DNA of 64,000 nucleotides from CAVRQM01 sp963756975 (lineage in GTDB: Bacteria > Pseudomonadota > Alphaproteobacteria > Acetobacterales > Acetobacteraceae). Each line of letters starts with the position of its first letter. Within the stretch, counting starts at the first letter, position 1. The stretch lies in contig CAVWPS010000002.1 in NCBI GenBank assembly GCA_963756975.1, positions 1,302,001-1,366,000 on the forward strand, given 5' to 3'. Positions 57,075 to 64,000 of the stretch are shown here, one piece after another. Below the pieces are notes generated by a model. It saw only the letters and a program-made list of their open reading frames with translations. It was not told the origin of the DNA and did not search any database. The position numbers were made by a program, and so were the translations under genes.

Positions 57075-58426
57075 AGGGCGGCGGCCTCGCGCGGGACCGA
57101 CAGCTCGGCCTCGATATCCTCCAGGCTGCGGCCCTTGGTTTCCGGCACCAGCGCGTAGGTGAACGCGAGGCCCGCGAGCGTCAGCACGGCATACAGCAGG
57201 AACGTGCCGGGGCGGCCGAACGCGTCGATCAGGCGCAGGAACGTCACGGTCACCAGCAGGTTGAAGCCCCAGTTCGCGATGGTGGCGACGCTCATCGCGC
57301 GGCCGCGCACGCCGAGCGGGAAGATCTCGGAGATCAGCAGCCAGAACACCGGGCCGAGGCCGATGGCGAAGAACGCGACATAGGCCGCGAGCGACAGGGC
57401 GGTGAGCAGGCCGAGCGGGCCGGACGCGCCGAGCCAGAAGCCGAACGCCAGCACGGCCAGCGAGACCGCCATGCCGCCGAGGCTCCACAGCAGCAACGGC
57501 CGCCGCCCGGCACGGTCGATCAGCCAGATGCTGGCGATCGTCAGCAGCACGTTGACGACGCCGACCCCGGCGGTCGCGAGGATCGAGGCGGTCGCCCCGG
57601 TCAGCCCCGACGCCTCGAAGATCTGCGGCGCGAAATAGATCACGGTGTTGATCCCGGTGATCTGCTGGAAGATCGCGAGCCCGATGCCGACGATCAGCGG
57701 CCGCCGCAGAGCCGGCAGCAACAGGGCGGACCACGGCGCGCGCTTGCCCTCGACCACCAGATCGGACCGCAAGGACGCGAGCTCCGCCGCCACGTCGGCA
57801 CCCGGTCCGCGCACGCGGCGCAGCACCGCCTCCGCCTCGTCGCCGCGGTCGTGTCCGGCGAGCCAGCGCGGGCTTTCCGGCAGCACCAGCATGCCGATCG
57901 CGAGCACGGCACCCGGCACCGCGCCGAGGCCGAGCATCCAGCGCCAGCCGCCCGGCGTGCCGGCCAGCGCGCTATCGGCCAGATAGCTGACCAGGATCCC
58001 GGCGGTGATGCAGAGCTGGTTCAGCGACACGACGCCGCCCCGCCGCTCGGCGGTCGCGAGTTCGGCGAGATACAGCGGCGTCAGCATCGAGGCGAGGCCG
58101 ATCGCGACGCCGACCAGCAGCCGGGCGACCAGCAGCCACGTGATCGAGGTCGCCGGCACGAGGGCCGAGCCGATCGCGCCGACGACGAACAGGATCGCGG
58201 TCCAGAACAGAACCCACCGGCGGCCGAACCGGTCGGACAGCGTGCCGGCCGCCATGGCGCCCGCGACGGCACCGGCGAGCGCGATGCCGGCGACGACGCC
58301 CTGCATCGTCGGCGTGAGCTTGTAGATGTCCTTGATGAACAGCAGTGCCCCGGAGATGACGCCGGTGTCGTAGCCGAACAGCAACCCGCCGAGGGCCGCG
58401 ACGACGAAGATCAGTTTGGTCTGCAC
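57071..58426 (-). CDS. Sugar porter family MFS transporter
   Basis: A 451-residue protein with twelve predicted membrane segments. Sugar-porter signatures are FGYDTGVISGALLFI, GTLSDRFGRRWVLFW, VLPESPRWLAG, FQQITGINTVIYFAPQIF and PETKGRSLEDIEAEL. These match proton-coupled sugar symporters such as XylE/GalP-type proteins. The start is probably GTG 58426, about 10 bases after GAGGAG; the open frame extends much further but the extension is antisense to kynU. The transported sugar is unknown. Confidence 0.93.
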   Translation of the reverse strand: MQTKLIFVVAALGGLLFGYDTGVISGALLFIKDIYKLTPTMQGVVAGIALAGAVAGAMAAGTLSDRFGRRWVLFWTAILFVVGAIGSALVPATSITWLLVARLLVGVAIGLASMLTPLYLAELATAERRGGVVSLNQLCITAGILVSYLADSALAGTPGGWRWMLGLGAVPGAVLAIGMLVLPESPRWLAGHDRGDEAEAVLRRVRGPGADVAAELASLRSDLVVEGKRAPWSALLLPALRRPLIVGIGLAIFQQITGINTVIYFAPQIFEASGLTGATASILATAGVGVVNVLLTIASIWLIDRAGRRPLLLWSLGGMAVSLAVLAFGFWLGASGPLGLLTALSLAAYVAFFAIGLGPVFWLLISEIFPLGVRGRAMSVATIANWGFNLLVTVTFLRLIDAFGRPGTFLLYAVLTLAGLAFTYALVPETKGRSLEDIEAELSVPREAAAL

Positions 58427-58503
58427 GTTCTGGATGCTCCTCGTCCGGACGCGATGTGGCGCGAGCCGGTGCGATTTGGCCAAGCACGAAGCGGGGAGCG
58501 GAT

Positions 58504-59763
58504 CTAGGTGACCGCGCCCGCTTCGAGACCGATGAAGCCGCGCCACCGGCCGCTCGCCATCACGTCGTCCAGCACGCGCACGGCATCGACCACGTCGACG
58601 TAGCGCAAGGTCAGCGGGGTGAAGCCGAAGCGCAGGATGTCGGGCGCCCGGAAATCGCCGGTGACACCGGCCGCGATCAGGGCGCGCATGATCGGCAGGC
58701 CGCCGGAATGCCGCAGCGAGACCTGGCTGCCCCGTGTCGCGGCGTCGCGTGGCGAGGCGACAGTCAAGCCGTACTCGGCCGGCAGCCGGTCGACGAGTTG
58801 GATGAACAACTCGCACAGCCGCACGCTTTTTTCCCGCACGTCGGCAAGGTCGACGGTTTCGAACACGTCGAGCGAGGCTTCGAGCGCGGCGATGGCCAGG
58901 ATCGGCGGCGTGCCGGACAGGAAGCGGCGGATGTCCGGGGCCGGCGCGTAGTCGGGGCTGAAGGCGAACGGGTCGGCGTGACCGATCCAGCCGGTCAGCG
59001 GATGGACGGCCGTGTCGTGCCAGCGGCGTGCGGCATACAGGAACGCGGGCGCGCCGGGACCGGCGTTGAGGTATTTGTAGGTGCAGCCGACCGCGAAATC
59101 GGCGTCGCTCGCATCGAGCGCCACCGGGAACGCGCCGGCGCTGTGGGCCAGATCCCAAATCGTGAGCGCGCCCGCTTCGTGCACGGCCCGCGTGGTGGCC
59201 GCCATGTCGTGGCGCAGCCCGGTGCGGAAATCGACCTCCGTCAGCACGGTCGCGGCGACATCCGGCCCGAGCGCCGCCGCGACCCCGCCCGGCTCGGCCA
59301 GCGTGATCGCAAGGTCCGGAAACACCTGCCGCGCGCCCTGAATAACGTAGAGGTCGGACGGGAAATTGCCCGCCTCGGTCACGATCCGCCGCCGGTCCGG
59401 GCGCAGGTTCAGCGCCGCGCAGACGAGCTTGAACAGGTTGACGGAGATCGTGTCGCAAACCGCCACCTGCCCCGGTGCCGCCCCGATCAGCCGGCCGACG
59501 CGGTCCCCGACTGTGGTGGGTTTCGCGAACCAGCCGGCGACATTCCAGCTGCCGATCAGCCCCTCGCCCCACTCGGCTTCCATCGCACGGCGCACCCGCT
59601 CGGCGGTGCCGCGTGGCAGCGGCCCGAGCGAGTTGCCGTCGAGGTAGATGCCGGGCGGCCGGACGAACGCGTCGTAAGCGGCGGCGAGCGGGTCGTCGCG
59701 ATCCCACGCTTCGGCCGCCTCGCGTTCGGCCCCGAACGGATGGGCGATGATCGGTGCGTCCAT
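58504..59763 (-). CDS. kynU: Kynureninase
   Basis: A 419-residue PLP enzyme that splits kynurenine into anthranilate and alanine. The PLP lysine is in AVGCTYKYLNAGPGAPAF. The N-terminal IYLDGNSLGPLPRGTAERV, together with IVTEAGNFPSDLYVIQGAR and LTGWIGHADPFAFSPDY, is characteristic. Length is normal. The start codon is ATG 59763. Other kyn genes (kynA, kynB) are not in the window. It is upstream of the sugar porter on the same strand with about 78 bases between. Confidence 0.95.
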   Translation of the reverse strand: MDAPIIAHPFGAEREAAEAWDRDDPLAAAYDAFVRPPGIYLDGNSLGPLPRGTAERVRRAMEAEWGEGLIGSWNVAGWFAKPTTVGDRVGRLIGAAPGQVAVCDTISVNLFKLVCAALNLRPDRRRIVTEAGNFPSDLYVIQGARQVFPDLAITLAEPGGVAAALGPDVAATVLTEVDFRTGLRHDMAATTRAVHEAGALTIWDLAHSAGAFPVALDASDADFAVGCTYKYLNAGPGAPAFLYAARRWHDTAVHPLTGWIGHADPFAFSPDYAPAPDIRRFLSGTPPILAIAALEASLDVFETVDLADVREKSVRLCELFIQLVDRLPAEYGLTVASPRDAATRGSQVSLRHSGGLPIMRALIAAGVTGDFRAPDILRFGFTPLTLRYVDVVDAVRVLDDVMASGRWRGFIGLEAGAVT

Positions 59764-59839
59764 GGTGCCGTTCCATCAGGTGCCGACCGCGGACGCAAGC
59801 TTCGGTGGCCGGCTACGCGCGCATCGTCGCGGGACGACG

Positions 59840-60840
59840 CGAATGCGATCGGCGGCCCCAATGGCCGATCGGTCGCTGCTCGGGCGCGAAACGCTGCAGT
59901 TGGGCTATCGGCGTTAAGATACTGCCGATTTCCTGCAGTTTCCGGTGCATTTCGGCCGTGAACGGCACCGTGCCGAGGCTGTAGCTCGTTCCTGGGTTGG
60001 ACCAGAATGCGATGTTATTCAGGTAGTTGATCCCGAGCGCCGCCGAGTAGGTGTCGCCGGGTGCGTCGGTATCGGCTTTCGGCATCACCAGCCAGTTCGC
60101 CCATGCCAGTTCGGAGCCATAAGGCTCGCCGCCGTCGAACAGGCTGCGGCCTTGCGCATCGTGCGGCCCGCGATATTCGTACGACCACTCTCACCTGTTC
60201 ATCGGTCAGGCAGCTCGGCGTGTCGGCGCCGCCACGCAACGAAGGGCGACGGGGTCGAACGTGCACGCGCGAGGGTCCTCGATCGCGCCGTGCGGATCGG
60301 CGCAGGCCGCCATCACCGCAGCGTGCAGCGCCGGAAGCTTTCCGAGGTCAACTGTTTGCCGTCCGGGCTCAGGTTCGCGCTGGCCGCCAGGGCTCGAACA
60401 TGCCCGCGAGCGATGCCCAGTTATTGCCGGGCGCCCGGCGAGGATCCCGTCGAACCGGGGGAAGCGCTGCGCAGCACGAGCGCCGTGCCCGCCATCGGAC
60501 ACGCCGCTAAAATAGGATAGGCGGGGTGACGGCCATAGAAGCGAAGATCAGGCTTTTGCGCCGTCTGGCCAGCTTGTGTTCCGACAGATATCCGAACTCC
60601 AGCCGCAGCTGCGGGTCGAACCCCCATAGCGTCTCGCCGTTGGTGGCCGTCTCGTGCCCCTGGTCGTCGCCGCGACCACCATCTCGCCACTCGCGAGCGG
60701 CGCTAGGGCGCCTGATAGCCGCTGGTGCGGGACGGATCCTGCAGATCGACTCGACATGGCCGCAAACCCGCCGCAGCCCTGCTGCAGGTAGTCGCCGTGC
60801 CACGTCTCAGCGGCAGCAGGATCGAACGGTGGTGGGGGGG
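59840..60840 (-). pseudogene. Decayed tannase/feruloyl esterase-family gene
   Basis: Read on the minus strand through several frames, the sequence reconstitutes a tannase/feruloyl esterase-like protein: ETWHGDYLQQGCGG, MVVAAT, GETLWGFDPQLRLEFGY, FSGV-S-D-GGH (nucleophile region), FDGILAG-PA-NW, LPALHAAVMAACADPHGAIE followed by DPRACTFDP, then GGEPYGSELAWANWLVMPKA, YSAALGINYLNNIAFWSNPG and VPFTAEMHRKL. At least six frame changes are needed and in-frame stops occur. The first 130 or so residues and the C-terminal portion with the catalytic Asp/His are missing. It lies between kynU and tRNA-Thr. A run of eight G at 60834-60841 is near its upstream end. Clear remnant, not an assembly slip. Confidence 0.75.
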
Positions 60841-60851
60841 GCGTTGCGATC

Positions 60852-60880
60852 AGACAAGACGCAATGCGAGACGATTGCGT
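60852..60880 (-). terminator. Possible terminator of tRNA-Thr
   Basis: On the minus strand, just past the tRNA 3' end, CGCAAT and ATTGCG arms enclose eight bases and are followed by a short T-rich stretch. It is a weak intrinsic terminator candidate. Confidence 0.35.
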
Positions 60881-60916
60881 TCATCATTAAGCTAAGACGT
60901 TGATATAAAAAGGAAG

Positions 60917-60991
60917 TGGTGCCGGGTGCGGGAATCGAACTCGCGACCTACCGATTACGAATCGGTTGCACTACCGCTGTGCTAACCCGGC
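60917..60991 (-). tRNA. tRNA-Thr (anticodon CGT)
   Basis: On the minus strand the sequence folds as a full cloverleaf. The seven-base acceptor stem GCCGGGT/ACCCGGC is followed by A and an encoded CCA. The anticodon stem ACCGA/TCGGT has loop TTCGTAA, so the anticodon is CGT, reading ACG. The T-loop GTTCGATTC is standard. It sits about 50 bases downstream of mipZ on the same strand. The tannase remnant lies on its 3' side. Confidence 0.95.
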
Positions 60992-61042
60992 GAACCGAGG
61001 CCGATATACCGACCACGGCCCACGCCCGCAACCTGACCGGCC

Positions 61043-61903
61043 CTAACCCGTCAGCGCCAGCTCGCCCTCGCGCGAAAAGACCGGCGGCGGCAGGCCGATC
61101 GCGGCCAGCAATGCCCGCACCTCGGCCCGGGCCGCCACGTGGCTCATGCCGAGCGAGATGCCGATATTGGCCTCCTTGACGTCCATCAGCGTCAGGCCCT
61201 GCAGGTACAATTCGCGAAAGATCACCCGCTCGCCGAAGCCTTTGACCGTCCGGAAGCCGACCCGCTTCGCCAGCGCCTCCAGCGTGGCCCCCACGTCGCG
61301 CTTGTTGCGCGCCTCGGTGCTGCCGAGCCGGTTGCGCATCACGATCCAGTCGATCCGCCCCCGGTCGCGCGAAAACCGCCGCTTGCGCGCCTCCCACACC
61401 ATCTCGGAATAGACCGACGGATTGACCACCGCATGGTCGTCCGGGTCGACGCGGGCGAGCATCGAGAAATCGACGAAGCTGTCGTTGATGGGCGTGACCA
61501 GCGTGTCGGCCTGGGCGTGCCCCAGCCGGCTCAGATGCGTGTCGCTGCCGGGACAGTCGATCACGACCACGTCGCACAGGCCGCTCAGCTCGGACAGTGT
61601 GGCCATGAACCGGGTCCGCTCGTCGGCGTCCGCCTCGGCCCGGCTGTCGATGTCGCTGCGGTGAACGGCGCGCGCTTCCGGCTGCGGCAGCGATATCCCG
61701 GTACGGGCGCTGAACGCGGCGCGGCTGGCGAAATAAGCGGCGAACGTGCCCTGCCGCGCGTCCAGGTCGATCGCGCCGACACGGAACCCGTCCCTCAGCA
61801 GGCCGACGACGACGTGCATGGCGGCGGTCGATTTGCCCGAGCCGCCCTTCTCATTGCCGAGCACGATCACATGCGCCCGACGCTCGAATCTGATGGTCGC
61901 CAA
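61043..61903 (-). CDS. mipZ: MipZ-like ParA-family ATPase (division-site placement)
   Basis: A 286-residue ATPase with the deviant Walker A HVIVLGNEKGGSGKSTAAMH, VGAIDLDARQGTFAAYFASR, and the Walker B region DVVVIDCPGSDTHLSRLG. These, and the segment SLPQPEARAVHRSD, match MipZ of alphaproteobacteria, which forms a gradient from the cell poles and inhibits FtsZ so that division occurs at midcell. It could also be a ParA-like partition ATPase, but no parB is nearby. It lies 70 bases downstream of the GtrII-like gene on the same strand. Confidence 0.9.
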   Translation of the reverse strand: MATIRFERRAHVIVLGNEKGGSGKSTAAMHVVVGLLRDGFRVGAIDLDARQGTFAAYFASRAAFSARTGISLPQPEARAVHRSDIDSRAEADADERTRFMATLSELSGLCDVVVIDCPGSDTHLSRLGHAQADTLVTPINDSFVDFSMLARVDPDDHAVVNPSVYSEMVWEARKRRFSRDRGRIDWIVMRNRLGSTEARNKRDVGATLEALAKRVGFRTVKGFGERVIFRELYLQGLTLMDVKEANIGISLGMSHVAARAEVRALLAAIGLPPPVFSREGELALTG

Positions 61904-61973
61904 CGAAGCCCCTCCGTTCTAATGGCCGGGTGTCACAATCGCGCCCGGGCGCGGGAACTCCACCGCATATGTG

Positions 61974-63451
61974 TCACGGACCGAGCCTGACGATCATCAC
62001 GCCGTCGATGAGTTTGGCCGCATTCGGATTGGGCCAGACCGGCAGGCTCGCTGCCTCGTTCCGGTAGGTCGCCCACATCGGCCACTTGGCCAGGCGGAGG
62101 TCGGCGATGCCGCTCACCTTGAAAAACGACACGATCCGGACCGGGTCGCCGTCTCCCCAGGAGAAGAAGGAGGCACCAAACACCTCGCTGTTCGGCGGCG
62201 CCACACATTCGGCGGCTGATACGCGCCGACGAAGAAGATCGGCGTGTGCCGGTCGAATGCCGGATCGGCCACGTAGATGTCGGTCATGATCCGACCGCCA
62301 GTGACCTCGTCCGCCGCGAGTGCCGCCGTATCGGCGTAAAACAGCGCGCCCACATGGTAGGAGCCGAACACCAGGGCGGCGCCGACGACGATCGTCGTCA
62401 TGTGCCGCCCGACGCCCCGCGACTGCCCCAGCGCCAGTGTCCACAGGACGGCGAACGAGACGTTCAGGGCGACGAAGGCGCGGGCCACCTGCTCATGCCC
62501 GAGCACCAGCACGATCGAAGCGGGCGCGACCACGACCGCGAGCCCGAACACGGCGACCGCGATGCGTTCCGCGAACCGCACCCCCGAGCGCCACGAGCGG
62601 ACGACGACGACGGCGAACGCCAGCCAGACCGTCGAATAGATCGCGCTGCCGTAGAAGGTCCGGCCGGAGAGCACGTTACCGAGCGCCTCGAGAGATTTCG
62701 CCGCGATGGTGCCCGGCGGCAGCGTTCCCCACCCGATCGGCTGGTTGAGGTAGGCGACATCTCTGGCGATCCCCATCGCATGCTGGACTGCCCGCCCGAT
62801 CAGCACGCTGCAGACATACGCACCGGCGATAACCACGCCGAACAGCGCGATCCCGGCCACCATCCGTGCGATCCGGACCTGGCCCGCAAGCAGGCGAGCG
62901 AGGCCCCAGGACACCGCGACCGCGAACGGGACGAAGACGATCGTCTGGTAGAACGAGAACGCCACGACGTTGAGGCAGAAGGCCGCCGCGAGCCAGGCGA
63001 GCCGCCGTCCGGATGCGGCCCGCACGGCCCGCAAGTAGGCGAGGAAGGCGAGGCCGCCGCACAGCATGCCGAACGCCACGCAATCGGACTGCTTGGGGAA
63101 CTCCAGATGGTAGGCGAACTGGGGAAATGCGACGAACAGCATCGCGCAAACGCAACGCTGAACCCGCGACGCCCCGATCGCGACGGCCACGACGAGACCC
63201 GCGACCGCGAGCAACGAGACGCTCAGGAGTGGCTGGAAGAACGGGACCGTCGGCTCCAGCGAGACGAACAGCCGCGTGAGGCCGGTCCTCCATCGCCCCA
63301 GAGCGATGTCGAACTGCGCGGACCCGACCGCGATCGCGAGCTCCGCGTCGATGTGCACGGCGTAGTTGGTGATCGGGAAGCCGTAGACGACGAGCGCGGC
63401 GAGCAGGGCGCACGCGATGGCGCGTCGGTTGTCGTCGAGGAGGCGGTTCAT
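61974..63451 (-). CDS. GtrII-like glucosyltransferase-domain membrane protein, one frameshift
   Basis: A protein of about 490 residues with many hydrophobic segments: ACALLAALVVYGFPITNYAV, LLSVSLLAVAGLVVAVAIGA, AFSFYQTIVFVPFAVAVSWG and others. HIDAELAIAVG and QPLLSVSLLAVAG in the N-terminal third recall GtrII/glucosyltransferase-domain proteins that glucosylate O-antigen via a polyprenyl-linked donor. The frame from ATG 63451 ends at 62114 after PPNVW. One base over, the likely tail PPNSEVFGASFFSWGDGDPV continues to 61974. An indel near 62195-62212, in a GGCGGCG repeat, would join them. The assignment is by layout, so moderate. Confidence 0.65.
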
Positions 63452-63617
63452 GATGGCCTGAGAGCAACCGGCGAACGCGGCGGGCTTGGACCGTGGAATG
63501 GTTCGTGTGTGGCTGCGGCCTTCAGGACGTGTCAACCCGTGCCGGGGCGAGCGGCATCCGGACTGTCCAAACCGTAAGTCTGCAACGCCGCGCTGTTCGG
63601 CTACGTTAGGGGTCCTG

Positions 63618-64000
63618 ATGCCCGAACTCCCTCCGCTCACCGAACCCAGCCGTCGCGGCTGCCCCGATTGCGGGCTGATCCAGCACGTCCCGGCCCTGGA
63701 GCGCGGTGCCGTCGCCGAGTGCATCCGTTGCGGCAAGGTGCTCCGGCGCAGCCGCGTCGACCCGATCCGGCGGCCGCTCGCGTTGTCGCTGACCGGGCTG
63801 CTGCTGCTGGCGATCGCCATCAGCGAGCCGCTCCTGCGGCTGTCGATCTACGGCTACGCCCACACGGCGCAGTTCGTCAGCGGCCCGGTCGAACTCTCGG
63901 ATTTCGGCATGCCGGAGCTGGCGATCGTGGTGCTGGCGACCACCATGCTGGTCCCGATCGGCAAGCTGCTCGCGACCGCCTGGATCATGCATGGGGTCCA
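63618..64000 (+). CDS. PqiA/LetA-like paraquat-inducible protein A (C-terminus outside window)
   Basis: The first 127 residues of a PqiA-family inner-membrane protein. A zinc-ribbon-like CPDC...CIRC pair lies at residues about 15-40 (GCPDCGLIQHVPAL, AECIRCGKVL). A membrane segment (RPLALSLTGLLLLAIAISEP) and a periplasmic stretch with VSGPVELSDFG follow, then a second membrane segment (ELAIVVLATTMLVPIGKLLA). ATG 63618 has AGGGG upstream. PqiA works with PqiB (MCE) in lipid transport across the envelope; neither partner is in view. Confidence 0.85.
   Translation, partial: MPELPPLTEPSRRGCPDCGLIQHVPALERGAVAECIRCGKVLRRSRVDPIRRPLALSLTGLLLLAIAISEPLLRLSIYGYAHTAQFVSGPVELSDFGMPELAIVVLATTMLVPIGKLLATAWIMHGV

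Noticed and set aside
57071..59776. Apparent kynureninase-sugar porter fusion on the minus strand
   Set aside because: The upstream part is an out-of-frame reading of kynU; both genes are complete separately, with a GTG start for the porter.
60860..60879. CGCAAT/ATTGCG inverted repeat as a second Fur-type site
   Set aside because: The spacing is eight bases and it lies just past the tRNA 3' end, which fits a terminator hairpin better.
59820..61043. Integrated element at tRNA-Thr
   Set aside because: No integrase, no duplicated tRNA 3' end and no mobility gene; only a decayed enzyme gene is present.

Overview
This window is a GC-rich chromosomal segment of an alphaproteobacterium, most likely from the Rhodospirillales/Acetobacteraceae. 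That placement is an inference from gene content and order: coaE-dnaQ facing secB, mutS followed by glnD, rsmB-rpe-heparinase upstream of purH, an MbfA-type iron exporter, a MipZ ParA-like ATPase, and a Hint-domain protein with a glycine-rich N-terminus. It reads as ordinary chromosome. No integrase, transposase, phage structural gene, CRISPR array or rRNA operon was seen. One tRNA gene, tRNA-Thr(CGT), lies near 60.9 kb.

Layout. 1-9.5 kb: partial proline iminopeptidase, acetamidase/formamidase, Pit phosphate transporter, inositol-phosphatase-like enzyme, coaE, dnaQ, secB, histidine phosphatase, a Tim44-like protein coupled to MltA, and a small DPPY-motif methylase-like protein. 9.5-14.3 kb: three tandem, divergent paralogs of an exported protein of unknown function. 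14.4-24.4 kb: mutS (broken by two frameshifts), glnD, a nucleoside phosphorylase, a GhrA-like reductase coupled to purD, and xseA. 24.9-33.9 kb: the glycine-rich Hint protein, a lipid A/LPS operon (DUF374 acyltransferase-waaA-lpxK-lpxL-like), a DUF4142 protein, a family 4 glycosyltransferase with an LpxH-type phosphatase, and a diacylglycerol-kinase-like enzyme. 34.0-39.6 kb: a tail-to-tail ParE-like toxin/antitoxin pair beside the operon thrC-M16 peptidase-pmbA-Tim44-like. 39.6-44.0 kb: DUF2147 protein, small membrane protein, Gfo/Idh/MocA oxidoreductase, an AT-rich alpha/beta-hydrolase-like gene, and a frameshifted ArnT-like glycosyltransferase. 44.1-54.6 kb: rsmB, rpe, heparinase-like, glycosyltransferase, DUF427, a GT4-GT8 fusion, purH and mbfA. 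54.6-59.8 kb: tadA-like, C26 peptidase, rluB-like (frameshifted), rsmD, sugar porter, kynU. 59.8-64.0 kb: a decayed tannase/feruloyl esterase pseudogene, tRNA-Thr, mipZ, a GtrII-like membrane protein, and the start of a PqiA-like gene.

The genes fall into three broad roles: envelope construction (lipid A acylation, Kdo transfer, glycosyltransferases, MltA, SecB), nucleotide/cofactor metabolism (purD, purH, coaE, rpe, kynU), and ribosome or tRNA modification (rsmB, rsmD, rluB-like, tadA-like).

Apparent single-base indels recur: dnaQ tail, mutS twice, thrC tail, ArnT-like about three times, rluB-like, GtrII-like, and possibly the Hint gene end. Several lie in short homopolymers or GC-rich repeats, so residual assembly error is the simplest explanation. 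A real loss of mutS would also favour such indels. The best candidates for undescribed biology are the triplicated exported-protein operon, the tail-to-tail toxin/antitoxin pair, the glycine-rich/Hint protein, and the GT4-GT8 fusion.
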